Source: Planctomycetota bacterium (GTDB lineage: Bacteria; Planctomycetota; Phycisphaerae; UBA1845; CAIVHJ01). Taken from it: a DNA stretch of 15,013 nt. The DNA lies in contig JADFJZ010000002.1 of the NCBI GenBank assembly GCA_022565195.1, forward strand, positions 1 through 15,013. The letters are read 5' to 3'. The notes beneath the pieces were generated by a model. That model was given only the letters and a program-made list of their open reading frames with translations, searched no databases and was not told the origin of the DNA. A program made the translations under genes and the position numbers. This document shows, in pieces, positions 1 through 7,884 of the stretch. Position 1 is the first letter of the stretch, and each line of letters begins with the position of its first letter.

Positions 1-1
1 C

Positions 2-592
2 ATGCGCGAAGAATTGGGCGGGCCGCTTGGACTCGACTTCAATTTCTCGCTCACCCCCGGCGAGAAAGACCGCTGCGCGCGCGTGATCCAAAAACAACGT
101 CTGCTCGACGAGGTCGTGTCGGACCCCGGCACCCTGCTCGCGCGCACCATGCAGGGTTTCGCCGAGGGAGAGGACTTCAACTCGGAAGGTTGGCGCTCGA
201 ACGAGGTCGGCGCGGGTCAAGGGCACGGCAACGCGCGCGCCGTCGCCCGCCTGTTCGCCGCCTTGGGGAACGGCGGCGAACTCGACGGCGTGCGCATCAT
301 GGGTGAAGCCACGCGGGATCAGGCCATCGCCTTTCAATGCGAAAGCGACGGTACCGACCCTCTGTTCGGTATTCCGATTCGATTCGCGCTCGGCTACGAG
401 CTCAATTGCAAACCGTTCCCCATGGGCCCGAACTCACGCGCCTTTGGCCATTGGGGTGCGGGCGGGTCGTTCGGGTTCGCCGACGCGGACGCAGGGATCG
501 CGTTTGGCTACACGCCGAACTACATGCACGACGAACTGGAGCTCGGCCCGCGCGGCGCGGCGCTGGTCGGCGCCGTGTTCGACTGCCTGTGA
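2..592 (+). CDS. Beta-lactamase-family serine hydrolase, C-terminal part (5' end outside window)
   Basis: This is the C-terminal ~196 residues of a class C beta-lactamase/esterase-type serine hydrolase (beta-lactamase family, PF00144). The frame is open from the left edge. The ATG at base 2 is probably an internal methionine, because the following residues (REELGGPLGLDF) match the middle of such proteins rather than a start. Near the end, GHWGAGGSFGFADADAGIAF is the typical region around the third active-site motif, in which an H-x-G triad replaces KTG. The nucleophile motif SxxK and the YxN motif would lie upstream, outside the window, so catalytic competence cannot be judged. The family hydrolyses beta-lactams, esters or D-amino-acid peptides, and substrate cannot be predicted here. 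The gene ends 133 bp before the solute-binding protein on the same strand. Family assignment is fairly sure; the exact activity is unknown. Confidence 0.75.
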   Translation: MREELGGPLGLDFNFSLTPGEKDRCARVIQKQRLLDEVVSDPGTLLARTMQGFAEGEDFNSEGWRSNEVGAGQGHGNARAVARLFAALGNGGELDGVRIMGEATRDQAIAFQCESDGTDPLFGIPIRFALGYELNCKPFPMGPNSRAFGHWGAGGSFGFADADAGIAFGYTPNYMHDELELGPRGAALVGAVFDCL

Positions 593-630
593 CCAGAAAA
601 AGTCATTGGAGGCATCGGGGGCGGTTTGAC

Positions 631-659
631 TTGACCATCGGCGGAATACCCCGTTGAAT
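631..659 (+). promoter_or_regulatory. Possible sigma70-type promoter for the solute-binding protein
   Basis: TTGACC (631-636) is separated by 17 bp from TTGAAT (654-659). The -35 box is good and the -10 box matches only four of six positions. It lies 66 bp upstream of the start at 726 in the gap after the hydrolase gene. This is a weak prediction by eye. Confidence 0.25.
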
Positions 660-725
660 CGCCATGATTTGGTCGTGAATTAGACTCAGCAGCCGCAGGG
701 GAGCGGCGCATCACGGGGAGAAAAC

Positions 726-2240
726 ATGTTCAAAACGCTGCTATTGGGTGGCGCGGCCGTTGTCATGATGGCCGCCGCCGCGATTACGTCGCCCGCTCGG
801 GCCGACGGCGATACCTTACGCATCGGGCACTACGATCTGCCGGCGCAATTCGGATTGCCCTACGGCACCTTCGGCGCCAACGGCGCACTGCCGCTTATGG
901 CCGTCTACGATGCCATCACCTACGTCGATGCTGACGGCAAAACCGTGCCGGGCCTTGCCCTGTCCTGGGAAAGCACGGACGAATTGACGTGGGTTCTCAA
1001 ATTGCGCCCCGGCGTCAAGTTCCACAATGGCGAGCCTTTCAACGCGGATACCGTGATCGCCAACATCGACGCGATCAACAACGACGAGGTGGTAAAGAAC
1101 CATCAGTCCACGCGTCAGTTGCGGGGCATCCCGACGGCACGGAAGATCGACGATCTGACGGTCGAAATCAAAACGGCGAAGCCCGATCCAATTCTAGCCC
1201 GCCGCCTCGCCATTATGCGGCCACACGAGCCGAAAGCCTGGGCGGACCTGGGCGCGGCAGGGTACGGCAAAACTCCCATCGGTACGGGGCCCTACAAAAT
1301 CTCCATCTGGGACAACGAGAAGATTCTCGGGACTGCTTTCGAGGACGGCTGGCGCGTGCCGAAGATCAAGAACCTCGAGATCCGTGAGTTGCCGGAGCCC
1401 GCGGCCCGCGTTCAAGCCCTTTGTTCCGGACAGGTCGATCTGGCGAATCAGTTGACGCCCGATGATCAGATCGCGATCGAGGCTTGCGGCCGAAAGGTCA
1501 CGTATTCAGTTACCAACAACACGATCAACCTCATCCTGCGGCACCTGGACGGGGACAGCCCCGTCGCCGACGTGCGCGTGCGCCAAGCCCTGAATTATGG
1601 TTACAACAAGCAGGCGTTCGTCGAAAACGTGCTGCGCGGAGTCACGCGTCCATCGGGTCAACCGACGACGCACCTGATGAGCGGCTATCAGACCGACATC
1701 AACCCCTATCCCTACGACCCCGAAAAGGCAAAACAGCTTCTTGCCGACGCGGGCTATGGCGATGGCCTCGACCTGATGGCCGAGATCGTCGTCACCACGG
1801 GTGAGTTCAAGGACACCTTCCAGGCCATGGCCAACGACCTCAAGAAGATTGGCGTCAACCTGGAACTCCGCGTCATCACCATCCCCGACCTGGTCAGTAA
1901 GATCCTCGGTCAGAAGGAGTGGGCGGGCGATGCCTTCAGCATGATGTACGAGGGCTTTCCGACGGCGGATATCAGCCGCGTCATGAACACCCACTCGTGC
2001 ATTTTCTTCAACAAGCACACTTGTTTCGATGAGATTCAACCGACCATCACCGCGATGAACTCGGAGTTCGATCTCAAGAAACGGGCGGACCTCCAACGGA
2101 AGATCGCACAGTTTTACCACGACAACGCGAGCGCGGTTTTCAGCCACGAGCGCGTACAGGTGGACGGTCTTGCGAGCAACCTCATGGAATATACGGTCGT
2201 CAACCGCACGATTCCGTACCACAAGCTCTATTTCAAATAG
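726..2240 (+). CDS. ABC transporter solute-binding protein, family 5 (peptide/opine/nickel type)
   Basis: A 504-residue periplasmic solute-binding protein of the family-5 (DppA/OppA-like, SBP_bac_5) class, which captures peptides or similar solutes and delivers them to an ABC importer. Residues 1-26 are a Sec signal peptide (hydrophobic core around 5-20, predicted cleavage after ARA at 26). The family signature is visible as a GLALSWES stretch followed by FHNGEPFNADTVIANI, typical of the N-terminal lobe, and a DPEKAKQLLADAGY segment in the second domain. Length is normal for the family. The start is supported by GGGGAG at 715-720, five bases before the ATG. Two cysteines close together near the C-terminus (SCIFFNKHTC) could form a disulfide. 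No permease or ATPase gene follows; a strong terminator comes 20 bp after the stop, so this is an orphan binding protein. Ligand cannot be called. Confidence 0.9.
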   Translation: MFKTLLLGGAAVVMMAAAAITSPARADGDTLRIGHYDLPAQFGLPYGTFGANGALPLMAVYDAITYVDADGKTVPGLALSWESTDELTWVLKLRPGVKFHNGEPFNADTVIANIDAINNDEVVKNHQSTRQLRGIPTARKIDDLTVEIKTAKPDPILARRLAIMRPHEPKAWADLGAAGYGKTPIGTGPYKISIWDNEKILGTAFEDGWRVPKIKNLEIRELPEPAARVQALCSGQVDLANQLTPDDQIAIEACGRKVTYSVTNNTINLILRHLDGDSPVADVRVRQALNYGYNKQAFVENVLRGVTRPSGQPTTHLMSGYQTDINPYPYDPEKAKQLLADAGYGDGLDLMAEIVVTTGEFKDTFQAMANDLKKIGVNLELRVITIPDLVSKILGQKEWAGDAFSMMYEGFPTADISRVMNTHSCIFFNKHTCFDEIQPTITAMNSEFDLKKRADLQRKIAQFYHDNASAVFSHERVQVDGLASNLMEYTVVNRTIPYHKLYFK

Positions 2241-2261
2241 GATAACAATCTAGTCTTGAAG

Positions 2262-2302
2262 GGCCGGGCCGCCTCTGACGAAGCGCCCGGCCTTTATCTT
2301 TG
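2262..2302 (+). terminator. Rho-independent terminator of the solute-binding protein gene
   Basis: A perfect 8-bp GC stem (GGCCGGGC at 2262-2269 with GCCCGGCC at 2285-2292) encloses a 15-nt loop and is followed by TTTATCTTT. It starts about 20 bp after the stop codon at 2240. Its 3' arm and T-rich tail form the first copy of the tandem repeat that follows. Confidence 0.75.
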
Positions 2303-2370
2303 CCCGGCCTTTATCTTTGCCCGGCCTTTATCTTTGCCCGGCCTTTATCTTTGCCCGGCCTTTATCTTTG
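2286..2370 (+). repeat. Five perfect tandem copies of a 17-bp unit derived from the terminator 3' arm
   Basis: The unit CCCGGCCTTTATCTTTG occurs five times without a mismatch or gap, at 2286, 2303, 2320, 2337 and 2354. Each unit contains most of the terminator 3' arm plus its T-rich tail, while there is only one 5' arm (2262-2269). Replication slippage on a terminator tail is the simplest origin. Perfect copies suggest recent expansion and a variable copy number. The unit length is not a multiple of three and no gene covers it. Confidence 0.95.
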
Positions 2371-2496
2371 CATTGCCTGCGCGGGGCGCTACCGGCGGCG
2401 GGTATTAGGCTCTAAAATAGTTTGGTGCATGCGGGCCTCGGCGCTCCGTGGCGCCCCCAGGCGCGGAGAGAAACTCGCACGGCATCGAGGACCGCC
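2371..2496 (+). promoter_or_regulatory. Leader region of the persulfide dioxygenase gene
   Basis: This 126-bp stretch lies between the tandem repeat and the next start codon. TAAAAT at 2413-2418 is a possible -10 box, but no convincing -35 lies 16-18 bp upstream. AGGA at about 2488-2491, with the ATG at 2497, is the likely ribosome-binding site. Nothing else is recognisable. Confidence 0.25.
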
Positions 2497-3534
2497 ATGA
2501 TCTTTCGCCAAATGTTCGACAGCGTTTCTTGTACTTACACCTACTTGCTCGCGAGCCGGCTCGGCGGCGAGGCCCTGATCATCGACTCGGTGCTGGAAAA
2601 GGTGGACCGCTACATCCAGTTACTCGATGAGCTCGATTTGAAGCTGGTGAAAGCCGTCGATACCCACGTGCATGCCGATCACATCACCGGCATGGGCGCC
2701 CTGCGTGACCGCACCCGGTGCATCAACGTCATGGGCGAACAGAGCGGCGTCGACGTCGTGTCGATGCGGGTGGGCGACGGCGACTCGATCGATATCGAGG
2801 GCCTCAGCCTCAAGGCCATCTACACGCCCGGTCACACCGACGACTCCTACTGCTTCTATTTGGGCGATCGGGTGTTCACCGGCGACACCCTGTTTATCCG
2901 TGGCACCGGCCGGACCGATTTTCAGCAAGGCAGCTCGGCTGTCCAATACGATTCTATTTTCAACAAGCTTCTAACCCTTCCCGATGAAACGCTGGTGTAT
3001 CCCGGGCACGACTACAAGGGAGATACCGTCAGCACGATCGCCGAGGAGCGCGAACACAACCCGCGCCTTCAAGTAAGCTCCGTGGAAGAGTATGCCGAGA
3101 TAATGGACAACCTGAACCTGGCCAGCCCCAAGCTGATGGACGTCGCCGTCCCGGCCAACCTGAAGATCGGATTGTCCCAGGAAGAAGTCACGGCCAAGGG
3201 CTGGGGTCTCAGTTGCGATGAGGCGAAGGGGCTCGTCGGCAAAGCCGATGTCGCGCTGGTCGATCTGCGCGACGAGAACGAACGCGTGCGTCATGGCGTG
3301 ATCCCGGGCTCGCTCCATGCACCCTACGGGGACCTCGAAAAGAACGTCGGCGCGGGCGGGCTCTTGCACGAACTTGCGTCCGCGGCCGGGAAGCGGTTGG
3401 TGTTCTACTGCGCCTATGGGGAGCGCTCGGCCATGGCCGTACAGACCGCTCAGGACCAGGGTCTCACTAATTGCTGCCACATCAGTGGTGGCCTGGACGC
3501 CTGGAAGAAGGCAAGTGGTCCCGTCGACGTTTGA
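2497..3534 (+). CDS. Persulfide dioxygenase (ETHE1-like)-rhodanese fusion
   Basis: A 345-residue fusion of an ETHE1-type metallo-beta-lactamase-fold persulfide dioxygenase with a C-terminal rhodanese domain. The dioxygenase oxidises glutathione persulfide to sulfite and GSH with a mononuclear iron; the rhodanese moves sulfane sulfur between GSH persulfide and thiosulfate. The MBL motif THVHADH places H57, H59, D61 and H62. H113 (PGHTDD), D130 (FTGDTLF) and H171 (PGHDY) complete the metal site, and RGTGRTDFQQG (135-145) is the conserved glutathione-side loop. The rhodanese domain covers about 230-345, with catalytic Cys305 in CAYGERS. The ATG at 2497 is chosen because MIFRQMFDSVSCTYTYLLA is the standard N-terminus of the family and an AGGA sits before it; an open frame continues upstream to about 2422 but is not family-like. 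The gene is monocistronic in this window. Similar fusions are known in proteobacteria (PRF proteins). Cytoplasmic; sulfide detoxification. Confidence 0.92.
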   Translation: MIFRQMFDSVSCTYTYLLASRLGGEALIIDSVLEKVDRYIQLLDELDLKLVKAVDTHVHADHITGMGALRDRTRCINVMGEQSGVDVVSMRVGDGDSIDIEGLSLKAIYTPGHTDDSYCFYLGDRVFTGDTLFIRGTGRTDFQQGSSAVQYDSIFNKLLTLPDETLVYPGHDYKGDTVSTIAEEREHNPRLQVSSVEEYAEIMDNLNLASPKLMDVAVPANLKIGLSQEEVTAKGWGLSCDEAKGLVGKADVALVDLRDENERVRHGVIPGSLHAPYGDLEKNVGAGGLLHELASAAGKRLVFYCAYGERSAMAVQTAQDQGLTNCCHISGGLDAWKKASGPVDV

Positions 3535-3554
3535 AAGCGCCAGGAGAGCCGGTC

Positions 3555-3586
3555 AAAAAAATCCCCCGCGGCGTGAGCCGCGAGGG
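3555..3586 (-). terminator. Rho-independent terminator reading on the minus strand
   Basis: On the minus strand a hairpin (stem 3567-3572 with 3577-3582, GTGA loop on the plus strand, extended by three further pairs past one mismatch) is followed by seven T residues (plus-strand A-run 3555-3561). The T-run is only on the minus side, so it would stop transcripts coming from the OmpA-like gene, whose stop codon lies about 190 bp upstream in that direction. It separates that gene from the convergent persulfide dioxygenase gene. Confidence 0.65.
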
Positions 3587-3778
3587 AGCCGAACGGGCAG
3601 TTGAGAGAGGAACTGGGGGGACGCTAGGCAACTAGGGCCGGCCGAACAATGACGGCGGTCACACTCCGGGACCCGCCAGCCACCGCCGCATTAAGGTTTC
3701 CAAAAGGAAAATTCTTTTATTTCAATCCGATATGGACTGAACTTAGTCAAAGAGAGCAGGATTAGTTGCGCCGTCGCC
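3587..3778. other. Intergenic region between convergent genes
   Basis: About 190 bp with no gene-like frame. The stretch 3697-3760 is distinctly A/T-rich (for example AAAGGAAAATTCTTTTATTTC) compared with its surroundings. I see no clear promoter or RNA gene in it; it is probably the 3' untranslated part of the minus-strand gene. Confidence 0.3.
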
Positions 3779-4084
3779 CTAACGGGCGACAAGATGAAAT
3801 TCAACGCGCCGGTTACGGCGGAACGCGATTTCGTCGCCGCTGGTGTCGACCGGCCGGTACTCGCCAAACCCAACGGCGGCCAGGCGCTCGGGCGAAACGC
3901 CCTGCCCGGCAAGGTATTGCACGACTATGCGTGCCCGCTCGGCCGACAAATCCCAATTCGACTCAAAGGGGCCTTCTTCGAGCGGCTGACTATCGGTATG
4001 GCCGTCCACGCGCAAAACCCACTCCAAACCGACGGGTGCATCGCGCGAGGCCGACAGTAACGTCCGGGCCAGCGCCGCGAGTGG
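3779..4084 (-). CDS. OmpA/MotB-type peptidoglycan-binding domain, C-terminal fragment (5' part missing)
   Basis: The minus-strand frame ending at 3779 gives a typical OmpA C-terminal domain: WVLRVDGHTDSQP, then NWDLSAERARIVVQYLAGQG, PERLAAVGFGEYRPV, and a final RRNRRVEFHL. The conserved Asp (NWDLS) and Arg (NRRVE) are those that hold the peptidoglycan diaminopimelate. The pattern HTD, SNWDLS, GFGEY, RRNRR is the version found in ~300-residue alphaproteobacterial MotB-like proteins with an N-terminal membrane helix and coiled coil. Here only ~100 residues remain. The frame stays convincing upstream through LAALARTLLSASRDAPVGLE to about 4084, then turns into the reverse complement of the Ig-repeat gene and stops at 4151-4153. 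TTG 4025-4027 is the first start-like codon but falls inside the domain. The gene is therefore truncated at the junction; this is not a natural start. Confidence 0.75.
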   Translation of the reverse strand, partial: PLAALARTLLSASRDAPVGLEWVLRVDGHTDSQPLEEGPFESNWDLSAERARIVVQYLAGQGVSPERLAAVGFGEYRPVDTSGDEIAFRRNRRVEFHLVAR

Positions 4085-4098
4085 TGCTTTCGGAACCG
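4075..4098. other. Junction where two opposite-strand genes are both cut
   Basis: To the left, the minus-strand frame reads as an OmpA-domain protein up to about 4084. To the right, the plus-strand frame reads as an Ig-repeat protein from about 4086 (AFGTVLIGSTTIEV matches the end-of-module pattern seen later, such as SLGSVFADSIQIVV). Each gene lacks its 5' half, and the expected missing parts lie on the wrong side of the point. No transposase, direct repeat or terminal inverted repeat is visible at the join. Confidence 0.6.
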
Positions 4099-7000
4099 TG
4101 CTGATCGGCTCGACGACGATCGAAGTTACGGATGGAATCAGCCTGGCGATCTATGCCGATCGACTGACGTTGCCTGCTGCGGAGGCAGGGAGTGCCCAGG
4201 CGACTCTGACAGCGACGGTCCGCGGTGCGCGGGAACCCCTCAGCATCGTCTGGCGTGTCAGCGGACCCGACGGGAAGGATGCGACTTCGCGGCTGACGAA
4301 CAGCACGGGCGCCGAGACGAGGTTCGCTCCGGATCTGCCCGGGGCGGAGTCGGGATCGTACGTTGTTCGCTGCTCGGTGTCGGACGCCCGCGGCAGGACG
4401 GCGGCTGACGCGCTGGTGATCACGGTGGGCGAGCCTTTGAGCGCGGCGGTATCCGCCGATCGCACGTCGCCGACGATTCGCGGCAACGCCGGCTTTGACA
4501 GTGTACGGTTGAAAGTCCGCGCCTCGGGCGGAACCGCTCCGTATGCTTACCAGTGGTTCGTGCAAGATCCTGGCGACAGACGCCGGCTGCTGGGCGGGTT
4601 GCTGGGCAGTTTCGCAACCGCGAATCCGACTTTCTCAGCCGACACACGACTCGGTCCGCACACTGCGTGGTGCGTGGTCACCGACGCCGATGGAACAGTC
4701 GCGGCTGACGGCGTCACGCTCAACGTGGGTCAGCCTTTGAACGTCGAGGTGGCCATCGACAAGCCTGCTCTGGGTGGGCTGTCTCCGAGGGGTGGTGTTG
4801 GCGGGCAAGGTCGGCTGTTCGGCAGGGCTCAAGGCGGCGCGCCGCCGTACACTTACAATTGGGAAGTTGTTGATGCGAACGGCGTCACGGATCGCTCGAT
4901 CCTGAGCGCTGCATCGGTTGCAGATCCCATCTTCACCAGCACCCAAGATGAAGGAACATATCGCGCGACACTGACCGTTACGGACGCTCTGGGCGCGGTT
5001 TTCACGGACGGCGTCGATGTTGTTGTCCAGGAGCCGGCACCAGTGGAGGCGAACAGTGGAGTCGGCGGAGGCCTCAGAGTGGAGATCAGCACCGATCGCA
5101 GGCGGCTTCAGCCGATTGTAGGCGTTGCGACTCTGCAAGTCGATGCGATCGGAGGCGTTGAACCGATCTCGTTTGAGTGGGAAGTCATCAACGACAACGG
5201 CGCGGGGGAGGCTGAACGTCTCGATGTCACGACCGGTGCCCAGGTTACTTTCACCGCAGGCGCTCTGGAAGGGCGCTATCGCGTTCGATGTGCCGCCATG
5301 GACTCCGCTGGGCAGGTGGCACGCGGCAGTGTTCAGTTGGAGGTGACCGAAGCCTTCGACATTGCCCTGGCTACATCGGTGACTCACTTGGCATCCGGCG
5401 GCGTCGTGGGCCTGTCGGTCGAGCTTGGCGGCGGAACGCCCAACTTTACATATTCCTGGAGGGTGTTGGACGAGAATGGCGTGCCGGCCGGCGTCTTTGC
5501 CAACGGGGCGACGACCACGGGCGAGGCGCTGCAAATTTCGGTAGGTGATCTACAAAACCAATGGTCCGCGCCCACGGGCGCCGGATCAAGTGGAACCTAT
5601 CGTATTGTGGTCACCGCTGTGGATGCCGACGGTCTCGCCGCAAGCGCCGCCGCACGTGTGACGGTGTCTGATGCGTTTGCCGTGGAGCTGTCCGCGACGG
5701 AAACTCACGTGGTACCCGGTGACTCCGTGGGACTTACGGTTTCCCGCGTCGGCGGCACGGCGCCCGTCACTTACGTTTGGACCAGCTTCAACGGCGAGGG
5801 TACGCTCAGTGGGACGTTCACCGAGGGTTCGGCGGGCACGGGTCAGGCTGAGCAAATCAGCGAAGACGATGCCGTGAACATATGGACGGCACCACTGGAG
5901 GGCACGGGCACGACGGGCAGCTACGAAATCCAAGTGACGGCGACCGATGCGGACGGGGACACATTCAGCGACGTTGTCGAAGTGATCGTGATTGAGCCGT
6001 TGTCGATGAATCTGGCGGCTGGAAATGTTGTGGTGGCCCCAAGCGGCTCGACGATGTTGATCGCGGACCGCACCGGCGGAGAGGGGCCTTTCACTTACGC
6101 CTGGACGGCGACCGATTCGAACGGTCAACCGGCCGGCGCCTTCATCACGGATTCCACGGGCAGCGGCTCTGCGATTCAAGCCAATCAAGCGGACGATGCA
6201 ACCAACTTCTGGATTGCTCCGATCGATACCACGGGCACTACGGGTTTGTATGATGTCACTTGTACCGTCGTGGACTCGCTGGGCAGTGTCTTCGCCGACA
6301 GCATCCAGATCGTGGTCGGTTTGCAGGACTCGCTGAACGCGGACTTGTCTGCCAATAAGGTTTTCGTGCCGCCGGGCGAACTGGTCGATCTGGCCGTCGA
6401 ATCAGTCGGCGGTGTCGGTGTGCGGGAATTCACGTGGCAAGCGCTCAATGAGTTGGGCGTATCAGCCGGCACCCTGAGCGCAAGCACGCAGACCAGCGCG
6501 ACGGGGGCGGTGACGAATGCCTGGACCGCACCCGCGGCGGGGACTGGAACGCTGGGCACCTATCGCATCGAAGTGACGGTCTCGGACGCCGCCGGCGCAG
6601 CCTTCACTGATTCAGTGCCCATCATCGTTCGATCGCCACTGTCCCTGCACCTCTCAGCTGCCGACATTTTGATCCCGCCGTCAACCAGCGTCATCCTTTC
6701 AGCCACGCCCACCGGCGGCGAACCGCCGTTCACGTATACTTGGTCGTCCAAGGATGGAACGGGAAGCGATGGCGGCACGTTCACCTCGGGATCCGGGGGC
6801 ACGGGCGTGGCGGAGCAGAGCGGGCAGAATGCGGGCGTCTCGAACACTTGGAGGAGCACCACGGACAATGCTTACACCATTGCGTGTACTGTGCAAGACA
6901 ACATCGGGCAAGTGTTCACGGATTCGATCTCCGTGGTCGTGACGACCGAGGACGTGTTCTCGTTCAACGTGACCGCGGACAAGGCGGTTGTCGGACCCGG

Positions 7001-7814
7001 CGAGACCGTGACGCTCGCGGGCAATCAGACCAGCGGGTTTTCGCCGTTCACGTATACGTGGAATGCCCAGAACGAATCCGGCGGGCCTGCGGGAACGCCT
7101 TCGACGCTCACGCAGAACAATGTTGTCGGTGACACGACCACCACCTGGGTCGCACCGACCGGCCCGACGGCGGAAGGAACCTACAATATCGCCTGCACGG
7201 TCACCGATGCGGGCGGCAAGAGTTTCACCGACAGCATCTCGGTCAAGGTGAGCACGCTGGCCATGCAGAACCTGTTTTTCGATCCTGCGACGGCGGATAC
7301 CACCAGCGTTCTCGGTGCTACATTGCTGACCGCGAGTCCGTCGGGCGCCGACCCGGGCCAACAGATTGTCGCCGGGTTTACCAATCCGGTTCATCCGCGC
7401 AATGTGGTCATCACGATCGGTGACTTGAATGTCAGCATCACCGGCGGCACGGCTCGCGTGACCGGGCTTGACAGCCGCGGGTTGTCACGTTCGGAAGTGA
7501 TCACCATCGGTGCGTCCACGGGTGTGAGTACATCGCATACCGGTGTCGTCCCGTTCGCAACAGTGAGCCAGATTGACTTGTTCAACTTCACGGGCCTCAC
7601 TGCCTTTTCGGATACCGTTTCACTGGGCGTGGGAACGAAGTTCGGATTGACGGGCAAGCTCAACGCGGCGAGCGATGTGCTCTACGTCAACGAAGCGGGA
7701 ACCGTGCTCACCAGCGGGTACACCGTCGATGCCACCGCAAGCCAACAGGGCATCACGTTTGCCAGCGCACCCAACGGCGTCCGCGACTACGTGGTGGTCT
7801 TTCGAGTGCGCTAG
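4098..7814 (+). CDS. Giant secreted Ig-like/PKD-repeat protein, N-terminus missing
   Basis: At least 1,238 residues of tandem Ig/PKD-like beta-sandwich modules. I count about ten copies of the core motif G-G-x-x-P-F-T-Y-x-W (for example GGTAPYAYQW, GGEGPFTYAW, GGEPPFTYTW), each ~100-120 residues and each ending in a T-D-x-x-G-x-x-F-x-D-x-I-x-V-x-V strand. Modules 5-9 share an extra insert with a G-T-G-x-A-x-Q and W-x-A-P element. The last ~190 residues (from about 7255) form a different domain rich in Thr/Ser/Gly, ending VRDYVVVFRVR. It reminds me of C-terminal domains of phage or surface structural proteins, but I cannot name it. The GTG at 4098 is only a formal start: the first module is incomplete, no signal peptide or ribosome-binding site is present, and homologous-looking sequence begins at about 4086. 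Such proteins are exported surface or adhesion molecules. No anchor or sorting motif is seen. Confidence 0.75.
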   Translation: MLIGSTTIEVTDGISLAIYADRLTLPAAEAGSAQATLTATVRGAREPLSIVWRVSGPDGKDATSRLTNSTGAETRFAPDLPGAESGSYVVRCSVSDARGRTAADALVITVGEPLSAAVSADRTSPTIRGNAGFDSVRLKVRASGGTAPYAYQWFVQDPGDRRRLLGGLLGSFATANPTFSADTRLGPHTAWCVVTDADGTVAADGVTLNVGQPLNVEVAIDKPALGGLSPRGGVGGQGRLFGRAQGGAPPYTYNWEVVDANGVTDRSILSAASVADPIFTSTQDEGTYRATLTVTDALGAVFTDGVDVVVQEPAPVEANSGVGGGLRVEISTDRRRLQPIVGVATLQVDAIGGVEPISFEWEVINDNGAGEAERLDVTTGAQVTFTAGALEGRYRVRCAAMDSAGQVARGSVQLEVTEAFDIALATSVTHLASGGVVGLSVELGGGTPNFTYSWRVLDENGVPAGVFANGATTTGEALQISVGDLQNQWSAPTGAGSSGTYRIVVTAVDADGLAASAAARVTVSDAFAVELSATETHVVPGDSVGLTVSRVGGTAPVTYVWTSFNGEGTLSGTFTEGSAGTGQAEQISEDDAVNIWTAPLEGTGTTGSYEIQVTATDADGDTFSDVVEVIVIEPLSMNLAAGNVVVAPSGSTMLIADRTGGEGPFTYAWTATDSNGQPAGAFITDSTGSGSAIQANQADDATNFWIAPIDTTGTTGLYDVTCTVVDSLGSVFADSIQIVVGLQDSLNADLSANKVFVPPGELVDLAVESVGGVGVREFTWQALNELGVSAGTLSASTQTSATGAVTNAWTAPAAGTGTLGTYRIEVTVSDAAGAAFTDSVPIIVRSPLSLHLSAADILIPPSTSVILSATPTGGEPPFTYTWSSKDGTGSDGGTFTSGSGGTGVAEQSGQNAGVSNTWRSTTDNAYTIACTVQDNIGQVFTDSISVVVTTEDVFSFNVTADKAVVGPGETVTLAGNQTSGFSPFTYTWNAQNESGGPAGTPSTLTQNNVVGDTTTTWVAPTGPTAEGTYNIACTVTDAGGKSFTDSISVKVSTLAMQNLFFDPATADTTSVLGATLLTASPSGADPGQQIVAGFTNPVHPRNVVITIGDLNVSITGGTARVTGLDSRGLSRSEVITIGASTGVSTSHTGVVPFATVSQIDLFNFTGLTAFSDTVSLGVGTKFGLTGKLNAASDVLYVNEAGTVLTSGYTVDATASQQGITFASAPNGVRDYVVVFRVR

Positions 7815-7829
7815 CGAGCTGCGATGCGC

Positions 7830-7880
7830 AGGACTGAGGACTGAGGATTTGTCGATAGCAACTGCTCAGCACTCAGTCCT
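7830..7880. repeat. Imperfect inverted repeat between convergent genes
   Basis: Arms of 18 bp (7830-7847 and 7863-7880) pair with three mismatches around a 15-nt loop. Each arm contains repeats of GGACTGAG or its complement. The element lies 15 bp after the Ig-repeat stop and 4 bp before the stop of the minus-strand HAF gene. It could act as a bidirectional terminator, although neither side has a T-run, or be a dispersed intergenic repeat. Confidence 0.6.
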
Positions 7881-7884
7881 CTCA

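Noticed and set aside
1506..2222. 238-codon minus-strand frame opposite the solute-binding protein
   Set aside because: Entirely antisense to a well-supported gene, Val/Arg/His-rich and without family motifs.
2286..2370. CRISPR array
   Set aside because: The 17-bp units are directly adjacent, with no spacers; it is a simple tandem repeat.
4098..4100. GTG as a genuine start of the Ig-repeat gene
   Set aside because: No ribosome-binding site or signal peptide, the first module is incomplete, and the recognisable sequence begins about four codons earlier. It is a truncated gene.
3990..4565. 191-codon minus-strand frame overlapping the junction
   Set aside because: Arg-rich, without motifs, in a different frame from the OmpA-like domain; it is the complement of the Ig-repeat gene.
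4635..5534. 299-codon minus-strand frame opposite the Ig-repeat gene
   Set aside because: Low-information composition typical of the complement of a GC-rich gene; the plus strand has clear repeats.
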